Assembly (NCBI RefSeq): GCF_000380025.1
Contig: NZ_KB904163.1
Span: 1 to 35,554 of the forward strand
From: Streptococcus entericus DSM 14446
Lineage (GTDB): Bacteria; Bacillota; Bacilli; Lactobacillales; Streptococcaceae
Length of the DNA stretch: 35,554 nt
Direction of reading: 5' to 3'
The notes under the pieces are model-generated. The model ran no database searches. It was given only the letters and a program-made list of their open reading frames with translations, and was not told the DNA's origin. Each line of letters begins with the position of its first letter. The stretch's first letter is position 1. Positions 15,816 through 23,724 of this stretch are shown one piece after another. The translations under genes were made by a program, and so were the position numbers.

Positions 15816-16695
15816 CGAGAAACCTCCTCAGCTGGTTTTTGATTAGTTTTGATATTATAAGTCCGATCAAAAACTGGTAACTAAATAGATAGATATAATC
15901 CCAAATGAGTATCGTGCGACCGACAGAAATGCTGTGAATAAATAATAACGATAGGAAAATTCCAAACATTGGGGCACTCAGCACCAGTAACAGCAAGTAC
16001 CGATGCAGTTGAGACTTGGATAAGCCAATAATCCTCAATAATCGAATATCTTCTTGACAGATGATGAACAGAGAGTGGATAAGCCAGTAAATCAGTAATA
16101 AGCCAAAGCCAGATGCCAGCACGTTGACCAACAGAGCAAAGAGAGCTCCGCCACCGTAATACCTTAATTCACTCTGAAATCGCTTTTTAAGAGAGGTAAA
16201 CATCAAGTTAATTCTTAGTTTTTCAGCTAACAACTCAGCTTGTTTTAAGTGTTCGGGAGACGTATTTGCCACCAATAAATCATCAAAAAATTCTGGTTGG
16301 AAAATGTGTCCTGCTAGCATCTGTGAAAGTTCAGACTGCTCTAATTTAGGCATTTCAGCCAATCCCTTATCGCCTTCCAAATACCCTTGTTTGTCTCTAT
16401 ACAGTTTATCTACACTCTTATTGCTAAAAAACGTGGTCTCTAGCAACCCAATAAATTGTTGCCTTTCGCTAGAGGTGTTGGTTATGATAAGACCGTCTGA
16501 TTCAGCATGAGGAAATACCATAATTTCATAGACATCGGTTGATGATTTCTCATGAAGCTGAATGATATAGGGTAATTGGGTAAACAATAGATTGGTATTG
16601 TTCCACGATAGAACGGTCGTGATAAAGGTAAACAGACCCATGATACCAAAAACATACCAGCGTTTTTTAATGATTGTCCAAAACACATACGCCAT
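15808..16695 (-). CDS. FtsX/MacB-like permease, second paralogue
   Basis: A 295-aa membrane protein with one N-terminal helix (about 12-32), an extracytoplasmic domain of about 145 residues, and three C-terminal helices. CQEDIRLLRIIGLSKSQL lies between helices 2 and 3, like the coupling segment of FtsX-type permeases. It is homologous end to end to its upstream neighbour. Similar proteins in lactococcin 972 loci are, from memory, one polypeptide of about 650-700 aa; here the work seems split over two half-size proteins. GAGGAG precedes the ATG. Confidence 0.75.
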   Translation of the reverse strand: MAYVFWTIIKKRWYVFGIMGLFTFITTVLSWNNTNLLFTQLPYIIQLHEKSSTDVYEIMVFPHAESDGLIITNTSSERQQFIGLLETTFFSNKSVDKLYRDKQGYLEGDKGLAEMPKLEQSELSQMLAGHIFQPEFFDDLLVANTSPEHLKQAELLAEKLRINLMFTSLKKRFQSELRYYGGGALFALLVNVLASGFGLLLIYWLIHSLFIICQEDIRLLRIIGLSKSQLHRYLLLLVLSAPMFGIFLSLLFIHSISVGRTILIWDYIYLFSYQFLIGLIISKLIKNQLRRFLDA

Positions 16696-16719
16696 TGTTA
16701 GCTCCTCTATGATGTCAAT

Positions 16720-17595
16720 TCAAGCATTTAGAGACTTTCTTAGTTGACTTTTTACAATAAAGTAAATCAAGCTTAGCACAAAAGCATTGAAGCAAAGTAA
16801 ATAAATATAATCGTAGACAATCGCACCAAAGCCAATGGCATGTGCAAAAACGATAACTAGGATAGAGGCTAAAAAAATTGGGCTAAATAGTAATAACGAA
16901 AAGCCAATACAAATGTCTTGCTTATTTGCTCCAACAATACTTAACAATCTGATGTCATCTTGATAGAGGTTTAAGCTTGTTTGTATCAGCCAATAGAGCA
17001 GCGCTAATACAAATATCAGAATAAATAGAGCTGCCCCTAGCCCGAATAAAAAGTTGACAACATAATAGTTCACTTCTGCCGATAAACGTTGGTTAAGTGA
17101 CTCAAATGACATGTTTATATTAAGCGTTTTGAATTTTTCAGTAACGGCACTTAAAGTGGATTTTGACGTATTTCTGACAAGTAAATCATCTAAAAATAAC
17201 TCATCAAGTGTACCTGAATTTGCAAAAGAAGATTTTTCCCTGAATTCTTCAAAGGTCAACTGTTGTAGACTTCCCCCTTCTATATATCCCCATTTATTGT
17301 AGTAGAGAGTTTCACTAATATCTTTGTCAAAAAAAGTTTCTTTGATAATGTTATAAAATTCTTCTGTTTCCTCTGAAGAATTTGGGATAATCCTCTGGTT
17401 GATGGTGTAAGGTAGATGAATGATTTCATAGTCATTATCACTACGCTTATGATATAACCCTATCAACTGCGGTGCGTAACGAAATAAGCGACTAGACTCA
17501 TAAAATGTCAAAAAATTCATGACAAAACCTAATAAGATAATTGACACAAAAATATACCAACGCCTGGCAATGAGTAGCCGATAAATATATCTCAT
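16720..17595 (-). CDS. FtsX/MacB-like permease, first paralogue
   Basis: A 291-aa membrane protein with the same plan as the next gene: one N-terminal helix, a large outer domain and three C-terminal helices, with YQDDIRLLSIVGANKQDI as the coupling segment and a YDYIYLL motif shared by both. I chose the ATG at 17595 because GGAGG lies 8 nt upstream; the frame is open to 17616, but those codons form the ribosome site. The paralogous pair suggests a heterodimeric permease served by the downstream ATPase. Confidence 0.75.
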   Translation of the reverse strand: MRYIYRLLIARRWYIFVSIILLGFVMNFLTFYESSRLFRYAPQLIGLYHKRSDNDYEIIHLPYTINQRIIPNSSEETEEFYNIIKETFFDKDISETLYYNKWGYIEGGSLQQLTFEEFREKSSFANSGTLDELFLDDLLVRNTSKSTLSAVTEKFKTLNINMSFESLNQRLSAEVNYYVVNFLFGLGAALFILIFVLALLYWLIQTSLNLYQDDIRLLSIVGANKQDICIGFSLLLFSPIFLASILVIVFAHAIGFGAIVYDYIYLLCFNAFVLSLIYFIVKSQLRKSLNA

Positions 17596-17642
17596 CCAGA
17601 ATTCCTCCATTTTCAATCCATCTCATTAGATAATACAGATGA

Positions 17643-17750
17643 GAGTGGGACAAAAATCGGTCATTCGTCAGAATTCGATGAGTCGTCCCACCTCCGCACA
17701 GTTGAGTAGGGCTGTGAAAGCTGATAAAATCAGCGAATTAGAGCCCACTC
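17643..17750. repeat. Structured intergenic element between bacteriocin and permease genes
   Basis: A 108-bp element bounded by GAGTGGG and CCCACTC. It contains GTGGGAC/GTCCCAC (17646-17652 and 17685-17691) and the hairpin GCTGATAAAATCAGC. It resembles a dispersed streptococcal intergenic repeat beginning GAGTGGGACA that I recall from several species. Its place inside the operon suggests it could lower or terminate transcription between the secreted peptide and the transporter genes. Confidence 0.65.
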
Positions 17751-17777
17751 TATAATCGCTCTTGATATAGATATTCA

Positions 17778-18116
17778 TCACCATTGAGCATAAAATTGAG
17801 TGACGTAACGCCGACCTGAAATTAACGAATCCCAAACATAGGTTGTCTGATAATCTTCTGCGGCATCAGACCAAGATGGTACCAGAGCAGTTACGGAACC
17901 AACGACTCTACCATCTCTTTTATAAATTCCTCTTGCAGCACCTCGTGCTGCTTTCGTATAGGCTTCCCCAAAATAGCGCAATTGTAATTGCTCTGTACTT
18001 CTTACCCACTTAGGACCATTGCTGAAGGTTATTGCCTGAATAACTTGAGCAGTTCCTAAGCCAAGCAAAGATAGGGCAGTCAGGGTCATTAGTTTCTTTT
18101 TCCAATTTTTCATCAT
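17778..18116 (-). CDS. Secreted lactococcin-972-like bacteriocin
   Basis: A 112-aa precursor with a clear Sec signal peptide: MMKNWKKKLMTL, a hydrophobic stretch, and a likely cleavage after VIQA. The mature part of about 84 residues is basic and aromatic, without cysteine, ending YVTQFYAQW; lactococcin 972 ends with a similar aromatic F-Y-x-x-W pattern. The neighbours (two FtsX-like permeases and a matching ABC ATPase) are those of lactococcin 972 loci. Lactococcin 972 itself blocks septum formation through lipid II. Sequence identity is low, so the class is inferred mainly from context. Start: first of two ATGs, 5 nt after AAAGGAG. Confidence 0.65.
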   Translation of the reverse strand: MMKNWKKKLMTLTALSLLGLGTAQVIQAITFSNGPKWVRSTEQLQLRYFGEAYTKAARGAARGIYKRDGRVVGSVTALVPSWSDAAEDYQTTYVWDSLISGRRYVTQFYAQW

Positions 18117-18132
18117 CAATTCTCCTTTACGT

Positions 18133-18141
18133 ATTATAACA
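18133..18141 (-). promoter_or_regulatory. Extended -10 upstream of the bacteriocin gene
   Basis: Minus strand TG-T-TATAAT close to the ribosome site, giving a very short leader. A 7-bp dyad ATTAACT-GTT-AGTTAAT lies at 18164-18180, a possible operator upstream of it. Confidence 0.45.
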
Positions 18142-18233
18142 TTTTGTTCGTTTTTTAGCACACATTAACTGTTAGTTAATCCATCGGACTCACCTCGATT
18201 CTATCTATTTATAATACTGCTTGCCGTAAAGCA

Positions 18234-18326
18234 TTAAAGCAATATTAACCACGTCCAATCTAGGGCTAAAACTGGAGCAATTAGACAGGTAGTAATAATT
18301 AGTTTAGCTAATATCAAGTTTTTCAT
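18234..18326 (-). CDS. Short hydrophobic pheromone-like peptide, partner of the divergent Rgg
   Basis: A 30-codon gene with AAGGAGG 4 nt before the ATG and a TAA stop. The peptide has a basic, hydrophobic leader (MKNLILAKLIITTCLIAPVL) and ends ALDWTWLILL. Length, leader character and divergent position next to an Rgg gene match SHP-type pheromones. The C-terminal W-x-W recalls the pheromones of the pneumococcal Rtg system, and DWTW recalls ComS. The mature peptide is probably the last 8-9 residues, by analogy. The bacteriocin gene follows 117 nt downstream on the same strand, so the peptide may head its operon. Confidence 0.7.
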   Translation of the reverse strand: MKNLILAKLIITTCLIAPVLALDWTWLILL

Positions 18327-18352
18327 TTTTCCTCCTTTTCTTTATTTTATGA

Positions 18353-18400
18353 TACAATAAAAAGTAGGTAAGCGATTAAAATGTAAACTTTTTTCACTTT
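18353..18400. promoter_or_regulatory. Divergent rgg / peptide-gene control region
   Basis: On the plus strand TG-A-TACAAT (18350-18358) is an extended -10 for rgg. On the minus strand TTACCT and TAAAAT, 16 bp apart, could serve the peptide gene. An imperfect dyad AAAATG (18378-18383) / CACTTT (18395-18400) between the promoter region and the rgg start is a candidate Rgg operator. Assignments are tentative. Confidence 0.4.
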
Positions 18401-18418
18401 TTATTTTAGGAGGATTTT

Positions 18419-19270
18419 ATGAGACATGATTTTGGCTATATCTATAAAAAAATTCGAAAATCAAAAGGTTTAACCCAAGTTCAAGTTTGTGGCGATATGA
18501 TTTCGAGAACCACACTGACCAAGATAGAAAGTGGCATAGTTGTCCCTAAGTTTGAAAACATGATTTTTCTCCTTGAACAAATCAACATGAGTTTAGAGGA
18601 GTTCCGCTATATCTGTAACCACTATAGACCACGACAAAGAGAGCATATCTTTGAGAGAGTTTATAACTATAAATCAATAGCAGATAACACAGAACTCTAC
18701 CAGATAAAAAGCCTGTGTGAAGAACATCTAAAAACTCACCATGATATTCCCATAAAAAAACTCCTAGATAAAATCAATGTGACCCTCTTAGTTCGCAAGC
18801 AAGGTTTTTTAAATCCTTCTGAAGAACTACAACAGCTTACTAAAAGAATCTGGGATGAACTTGCTAAGCAAGATACTTGGTATGAACGAGACTTGAAAAT
18901 GATTGGTGTGATTTTGTTTACCTTTCCTTTGGAAACGATTATTGTCACAACTGATAAACTGCTTGTCAGTCTCGAGAAATACAAGGATTACCGCAATATC
19001 ACCGACATCAAATTCGCTCTTTTAGCTAATCTATCCAGTATTTTCCTTTTTAATGGTTTCTTAGATGACTGCGAGCGGTTGACAATGATGATTGAAGACT
19101 TAGCTAGGGAAACCAAGCGCTATGATCAGCTGGGCTTTGCGCAGGTTCGCTTGGGCATTTGCCGTGATGACCGTGAATTGATTGACAAGGGTCTAGCACT
19201 CCTCGACCTAACCGGAGAAGAACAAATGTTAAACAATTTTCGAGAAGAACTCGATAAACTGAAAAAATGA
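18419..19270 (+). CDS. rgg: Rgg-family transcriptional regulator
   Basis: A 283-aa cytoplasmic regulator with an N-terminal XRE helix-turn-helix (residues about 7-62; SKGLTQVQVCGDMISRTTLTKIESG) and a helical C-terminal repeat region of about 220 residues that in the family binds imported peptide. AGGAGGA precedes the ATG. It is divergent from a 30-codon hydrophobic peptide gene, the usual arrangement of Rgg/SHP pairs, and next to a bacteriocin operon, its likely target. Whether it activates or represses is not visible. Confidence 0.85.
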   Translation: MRHDFGYIYKKIRKSKGLTQVQVCGDMISRTTLTKIESGIVVPKFENMIFLLEQINMSLEEFRYICNHYRPRQREHIFERVYNYKSIADNTELYQIKSLCEEHLKTHHDIPIKKLLDKINVTLLVRKQGFLNPSEELQQLTKRIWDELAKQDTWYERDLKMIGVILFTFPLETIIVTTDKLLVSLEKYKDYRNITDIKFALLANLSSIFLFNGFLDDCERLTMMIEDLARETKRYDQLGFAQVRLGICRDDRELIDKGLALLDLTGEEQMLNNFREELDKLKK

Positions 19271-19292
19271 GCAGGTTGTCCTACTCATTTTT
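19263..19292. terminator. Bidirectional terminator between rgg and ruvA
   Basis: AAAAATGAG pairs with CTCATTTTT, with an inner AGG/CCT stem and a TTGT loop; A/T runs on both sides. It overlaps the rgg stop and ends 2 nt before the ruvA stop. Confidence 0.85.
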
Positions 19293-19293
19293 C

Positions 19294-19893
19294 TTATTTC
19301 ATCAGCATCTTGAGTGCACTCTTGATATAGTTCTCCGTCGTGTCGGTCGTACCATCAAAGAATGCTTTAATCTTCTTGAGCTCAGCCGCTTTGTAGCCGA
19401 GGGCTAGAAGAGCCTCTATGGCTTCTTCAAGAGCGGTGTTTTCTGGGGTCAATGGCAGAGCAGCTCTGCTATTGGCGTCAGCCGAAGCAGCCGTAGGCTC
19501 AAACTTACCAGCCAAGTCCAGCACCATCTGCTGGGCTGTTTTTTTGCCGACCTTGGGGAACTTGGTAAGGTAGGTGATGTTGCTGCTGTCAATGGCGGCA
19601 ACCAGCCCATCATTGTCGTCCACTGCGATGATGGCGAGGGCGGTGGTTGGTCCAATCCCTGTGACTGAGATGAGGTTGAGGAACACCTCTTTCTCGCTCT
19701 CACTGGCAAAAGCGTAGAGAAGCTGGGCGTCCTCACGCACCACCTGATAGAGGTAAAGCTGGACGTCCTGACCCACGCGATCCGAAAAACGGTAGGGATT
19801 GGCGATATAAAGCAGGTAGCCGATGCCATAAGCCTCGACCACGAGATGCTTGGCGGTGATTTTGGTCAGTGTGCCTTTGATATAGTCGTACAT
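19294..19893 (-). CDS. ruvA: RuvA, Holliday-junction-binding protein
   Basis: A 199-aa protein that binds four-way junctions and loads RuvB. Domain I starts [13 protein letters not shown]; the two helix-hairpin-helix motifs are seen at [13 protein letters not shown] and [16 protein letters not shown]; the C-terminal RuvB-contact domain ends [20 protein letters not shown] lies before the ATG. It is normally followed closely by tag and cinA in streptococci; here about 4.6 kb of bacteriocin genes intervene. Confidence 0.97.
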   Translation of the reverse strand: MYDYIKGTLTKITAKHLVVEAYGIGYLLYIANPYRFSDRVGQDVQLYLYQVVREDAQLLYAFASESEKEVFLNLISVTGIGPTTALAIIAVDDNDGLVAAIDSSNITYLTKFPKVGKKTAQQMVLDLAGKFEPTAASADANSRAALPLTPENTALEEAIEALLALGYKAAELKKIKAFFDGTTDTTENYIKSALKMLMK

Positions 19894-19910
19894 AGAGTCT
19901 CCTTTATACC

Positions 19911-19919
19911 ATTATACCA
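19911..19919 (-). promoter_or_regulatory. ruvA extended -10 promoter
   Basis: Minus strand TG-G-TATAAT, 17 nt before the start. The transposon end lies about 70-100 bp further upstream, so the promoter is preserved. Confidence 0.5.
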
Positions 19920-19994
19920 CAGCAAGATAAAAAGAAAAATAGCCCATGAAGTGGTTCCGACACTGACCTTCTCTTCCATCAGTGACAAAAAAAT

Positions 19995-20183
19995 CTTGCT
20001 TTTTAACTAAAACAAAGTATAAATTTCTAATTATCTTTTTATATTTTCTTAAATGCTCGTAAAGCCTTATTCTATGTGCTTTCGAGTATTTTTACTGTAG
20101 GAAGATACTTCACGTTTCTTTGCATATTTCCTCATGTCTTAGCTGTCAGAAGTGGTAAATAAGTAGTAAATTCATTTGTACTA
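19995..20183. other. Transposon int-side terminal region
   Basis: An A/T-rich stretch between ruvA and int holding the element end. It includes AAGTGGTAAATAAGTAGTAAA (20150-20170), which looks like the Tn916 integrase arm-binding direct repeats. No gene seen. Confidence 0.5.
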
Positions 20184-21401
20184 CTAAGCAACAAGACGCT
20201 CCTGTTGCTTCTCTTTATTCAAGCGTTTCATTTCTGCCATTGCAGAATCGAATGTTGCATGTGCGTAATAGTTCAGCGTCATGGCTATATTAGCATGTCC
20301 CATAATGTACTGTAATGCCTTTGGATTCATTCCTGCATTTGCATAGTTGGTACAGAATGTATGTCGCAAACTATGTGGAGTGATGTGTGGCAATTTATCC
20401 TCGTTATACTTATTGTATTTCTTAACAAGACCTTTCATCATGCCGTTGTAATCACTTGCCACTTTTGGATAGTTCTTTCTATTAAGAAAGAGGAAATCAC
20501 TATATCCATCAATCTCAACACGCTTATCATTCTTTCGATTCGCTAACACTCGCTTAAATGCTTGATAGGCTTCTTCAACCATAGGAACTTGACGTTCGCC
20601 ACTTTTGGTCTTTGGTGTTTCAATGTAGTACCCAATTTCAGTATCTCTCAATAGCTGATGGTCTATATTGACAAGACGATTCTCAAAATCTAAATCTGGA
20701 AGTGTCAAACCACCAAACTCTGAAATACGAAGACCTGTTTTTAAGAGTATCAGAATTTCATCATAATTTTTGCTGTAGGTTTTATCAGCTTTTGCAAAGG
20801 CTAACAGTTTTTCTTCCTGTTCTTCTGTTAGTACGGTCTTAGGGACAGTATCATCATCAAGAACTGCTTTCAGTTGAAAGTCAAATGGATTCTTCCGAAC
20901 ACAATCATCTTGTATAGCAATATAGAATGAAGCCTTTAAAGAACGTTTGTAGTTATTGATGGTTTGATAAGCATAACCATTTTCACTCATTCTAATAGCC
21001 CATTCTTTAGCGTCTGATGGCTTAATACTGTCAATACTTCTTACACCTAACTTGTCTTTCTTCAAAATATCCATAAGATATTTGCGTCCAGTTTCAGTGT
21101 TTTTTCTAACCTTTGGTCTTTGAGCGTTCTGTTTTGCGTAAAGCTGGCAGAGTGTCATTTTCTTTCCTACAACATCAATACCATCATGAATGTCTTTCTG
21201 TAACTCTGCGATTTTCTCTCTAAGTGAGATACAATCACGCTTTCCTGCTGGTACTCGGTCTGTAGCCACAAGTTTCCACGAGTAAACAAATTGCGGTTCT
21301 CCAAATGAATCTATATATTTGTATAAGTATCTTCCGTCTTTTCGTTGGCTCTCTCCAGTCTTTAAGATTCGACCTTTATTGTCACGTCTTTTTTCTGACA
21401 T
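20184..21401 (-). CDS. int: Tn916-type tyrosine integrase
   Basis: A 405-aa tyrosine recombinase that excises and integrates the element. An N-terminal arm-binding domain (MSEKRRDNKGRILKTGE) is followed by a core-binding domain and the catalytic domain with Arg in TGLRISEFGG, HSLRHTF, GHANIAMT and the nucleophile Tyr in LNYYAHAT. By memory it is nearly identical to Tn916 Int, with the same length. AAAGGAG lies 8 nt before the ATG. It is downstream of xis, as usual. Confidence 0.97.
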   Translation of the reverse strand: MSEKRRDNKGRILKTGESQRKDGRYLYKYIDSFGEPQFVYSWKLVATDRVPAGKRDCISLREKIAELQKDIHDGIDVVGKKMTLCQLYAKQNAQRPKVRKNTETGRKYLMDILKKDKLGVRSIDSIKPSDAKEWAIRMSENGYAYQTINNYKRSLKASFYIAIQDDCVRKNPFDFQLKAVLDDDTVPKTVLTEEQEEKLLAFAKADKTYSKNYDEILILLKTGLRISEFGGLTLPDLDFENRLVNIDHQLLRDTEIGYYIETPKTKSGERQVPMVEEAYQAFKRVLANRKNDKRVEIDGYSDFLFLNRKNYPKVASDYNGMMKGLVKKYNKYNEDKLPHITPHSLRHTFCTNYANAGMNPKALQYIMGHANIAMTLNYYAHATFDSAMAEMKRLNKEKQQERLVA

Positions 21402-21482
21402 GGCATTTGCTCCTTTCCTTTATGGAAAGAGCCTTGATACGACTTAATACTATTTTATCATATACAAGACCCTTTGGCGACG

Positions 21483-21686
21483 CTAGATTGCGTCCAATGT
21501 ATCTATAATTTTTTCAAATTGTTTTCGTTTAATCTGAATACGATTGCCATTCATAATCAGCCAATTTGCATTTTTATTTTCCTCTGCCAAGCGTCGTAGC
21601 TTGTTTTCGCCAATACGAAAATATTTTGACGCTTCTTCAATGGTTAGGGTATAACGTTCCCAAATAGGAATGTCAGTCTGCTTCAT
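21483..21686 (-). CDS. xis: Excisionase Xis
   Basis: A 67-aa winged-helix DNA-binding protein ([22 protein letters not shown]) matching Tn916 Xis in sequence and length. It assists Int in excision. AAAGGAGG before the ATG. It is 80 nt upstream of int on the same strand. Confidence 0.96.
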
Positions 21687-21921
21687 AAAATCCTCCTTTC
21701 CAAATCACTTATTTGGATTTCATAAAAGTTGTTTTACCAGCAATCGAACAGCTTTAGCAAAGCTCACGGGAGTTCCACCCCTGCATGGTTCTCATGTAGC
21801 CATACTCATTGCCTGCGACGGTTTTATCACGCTCGGACTATTGACTGTATGGGAGTATCATTATCACGATAAGAATGTCGTTGCAGGCAATCCTGCTAAA
21901 GATTGCTTCTCGGATCACTAA
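21670..21921 (+). CDS. Doubtful ORF at the orf5 position of Tn916
   Basis: An 83-codon open frame antisense to the start of xis and its upstream region. It has no ribosome-binding site and a composition unlike a known family. Its place and length agree with the ORF historically named orf5 in Tn916, but coding function is unproven. Listed only so that the 460-bp stretch between xis and orf8 is described. Confidence 0.2.
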
Positions 21922-22146
21922 CATGAATCGCTCGCTATCTTTATAAGATAGGTCATGGCGGTTAGTTCCGTTGGCTCTTTTCTTATCGAAACGTATTCGA
22001 TTACTTTTATTCAGTTTTCAAAGAACAATGGCTCGTTAGCCTATCAAAACACATTGAAAGCTCAATATGCTTTGGTGGAATAACAAACCTCCCTGTTCGG
22101 GAAGCGTGGAATGGTTTAGCACGCTTCCACGAAAGGAGAGAGGATA
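21687..22146. other. Non-coding stretch between orf8 and xis
   Basis: No convincing gene. It contains the inverted repeat GAAGCGTG...CACGCTTC (22099-22106 and 22119-22126) just after orf8, suited to terminate orf8, and several short dyads further down, such as TTGCCTGCAACGACA with TGCCTGCGACGG. In Tn916 this stretch carries the control region of xis-int. Confidence 0.5.
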
Positions 22147-22377
22147 TTACTTAATTTCAAATGACAAAATCTTTGTAATCAGTCTGGTTTCCATTCTTCC
22201 ACGTAAGACTTCATCAACGACCATACTTTGATTGCCATATTCATCTTTCATAAGTCGTAGGGAACGCTTCGTTATGTACCCTCTGTAATGATGTAGAATC
22301 TGGTTAATCGCTTCGGTATCGCCATCTGTTGCCTTTACAATGAGAGGAAAGGGAATCATAGGATATTGTGTTTTCAT
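22147..22377 (-). CDS. orf8: Tn916 Orf8, small helix-turn-helix-type protein
   Basis: A 76-aa soluble protein matching Tn916 Orf8 (MKTQYPMIPFPLIVKATDGD). It overlaps orf7 by ATGA, so it is co-translated. Orf7 and Orf8 are thought to activate their own promoter, whose transcripts run through xis-int and, after circularisation, into the transfer genes. Confidence 0.93.
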   Translation of the reverse strand: MKTQYPMIPFPLIVKATDGDTEAINQILHHYRGYITKRSLRLMKDEYGNQSMVVDEVLRGRMETRLITKILSFEIK

Positions 22378-22796
22378 TCTTCAAATTCCTCCATAAACTT
22401 TTTAATTAAGGCTAGTCCACTGGTTCTATGCCGATAGACAGTAGAACGGTTCAATTTCAACAGGTCTGCAATTTCTGAATCGCTCATGTCCATAAAGTAA
22501 AACAGCAGTAGAATTTCACGTTTCTTGTCTGGCAACTCACGTAATGCTTCACTCAACAAATCATTTTCAACGCCTACTGATAACCCATTGAGTGTAAAAA
22601 TCTGAAAGTCAGTTGAATAGTTATCTGTTGTCGCAAACTGGCTAACAAGATAATCGCCAACATCCGAAAAGGACACCTCACGCTTTGCAATCCTTGAAAG
22701 ATAAAGCATATAATTCTTTCGCTCGTCTTCCATAGCACGTTTACAGATATAGTCAAACTGATTTTCTATTGTGGTCTGAAAAGAAGATGGTTTCAT
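22374..22796 (-). CDS. orf7: Tn916 Orf7, sigma-70-region-4-like regulator
   Basis: A 140-aa protein from the ATG at 22796 (GGGGGTG upstream; an in-frame GTG at 22805 is part of the ribosome site). The C-terminal helix-turn-helix MSDSEIADLLKLNRSTVYRHR resembles sigma region 4. It acts with Orf8 as an activator of the excision and transfer cascade. Confidence 0.93.
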   Translation of the reverse strand: MKPSSFQTTIENQFDYICKRAMEDERKNYMLYLSRIAKREVSFSDVGDYLVSQFATTDNYSTDFQIFTLNGLSVGVENDLLSEALRELPDKKREILLLFYFMDMSDSEIADLLKLNRSTVYRHRTSGLALIKKFMEEFEE

Positions 22797-23300
22797 GTTT
22801 CTCACCCCCTTTCTGTCTAGGAAAGGAAGTGAGCCTTGCTCGTTTATCTCCTTTCACTCTTAGTCCCAATGTGAAAGGGGGATTTGTTGCATTACTGATA
22901 AATAAACTTTGTAAAAAAGTTCTGAATAGCCAAAAAAGCATATAAACAGATTTATTTCTCTGTTTACATGCTTCTGTTATTCTATCTATATGATTTATAA
23001 AACCACATTGGTGGACGTACTTATCTATTGCAGATAGACGACTTTTTTTGACAAGAACCCAATGTAAGGAAATTTATTGTATATGATGTACTTCATGGCG
23101 ACGTTGACCTCCAACAAACCGCCATTTGGAAGTAATATACAATATTTTAACAGCGTAAATAGCACTACCATATAACGGTTTTTTTTATTGGCGTTTAGTA
23201 GTGCTTTTTATTAAATATAAACCTATAAACCATATAACACGTTTTTCTATACCTGTTTTTAATTCAGTAGGAACAATAAAATGTATAGAGGTGGTCTACT
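22797..23300. other. Control region between orf7 and orf9
   Basis: About 500 bp without a supported gene. It should hold the divergent orf7 and orf9 promoters. A clear hairpin AGCACTAC...GTAGTGCT at 23161-23205, followed by TTTTTA, is terminator-like. The short open frames here are unsupported. Confidence 0.55.
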
Positions 23301-23654
23301 ATGCGTAAAAAAGAAGATAAATATGATTTTAGAGCCTTTGGTTTAGCCATTAAAGAAGCTCGATTGAAACGAGGTTTAACTCGTGAACAAGTGGGAGCAT
23401 TGATTGAAATTGACCCACGGTACTTAACTAATATTGAAAATAAAGGGCAACACCCCAGCATACAAGTTCTTTATGACCTTGTATCGTTACTTCATGTTTC
23501 CGTTGATGAATTTTTCTTACCTGCTAATAACTTGGTAAAAAGCACCCGACGATTACAGATAGAGAAATACATGGATAGCTTTACAGACAAAGAACTATCC
23601 TTAATGGAATCTTTAGCCAGCGGTATCAACGAAGCAAGAAACATCGAAGACTAA
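23301..23654 (+). CDS. orf9: Tn916 Orf9, XRE-family repressor
   Basis: A 117-aa protein with an N-terminal Cro/C1 helix-turn-helix ([22 protein letters not shown]). It is the only core transposon gene on the plus strand, as in Tn916. It is proposed to repress orf7-orf8 transcription until tetracycline induction. GAGGTGG lies before the ATG. Confidence 0.93.
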   Translation: MRKKEDKYDFRAFGLAIKEARLKRGLTREQVGALIEIDPRYLTNIENKGQHPSIQVLYDLVSLLHVSVDEFFLPANNLVKSTRRLQIEKYMDSFTDKELSLMESLASGINEARNIED

Positions 23655-23679
23655 TTAAAAGAATCCATACATAACGGAA

Positions 23680-23724
23680 AGAGCCGATAAAATGAGATTG
23701 TATTAATCTCATTTTATCGGCTCT
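23680..23724. terminator. Bidirectional terminator between orf9 and orf6
   Basis: A perfect 17-bp inverted repeat (arms 23680-23696 and 23708-23724, 11-nt loop) overlapping the end of orf6 and 25 nt after the orf9 stop. Confidence 0.85.

Noticed and set aside
17643..17750. Riboswitch between bacteriocin and permease genes
   Set aside because: Ends and internal dyads fit a dispersed intergenic repeat; no known aptamer pattern recognised.
18204..18230. Eight-codon ORF (MLYGKQYYK-like) overlapping the stop of the hydrophobic peptide gene
   Set aside because: Too short, without a ribosome site; probably chance.
22753..22941. 62-codon minus-strand ORF upstream of orf7
   Set aside because: Overlaps the orf7 start and its ribosome site and has no site of its own.
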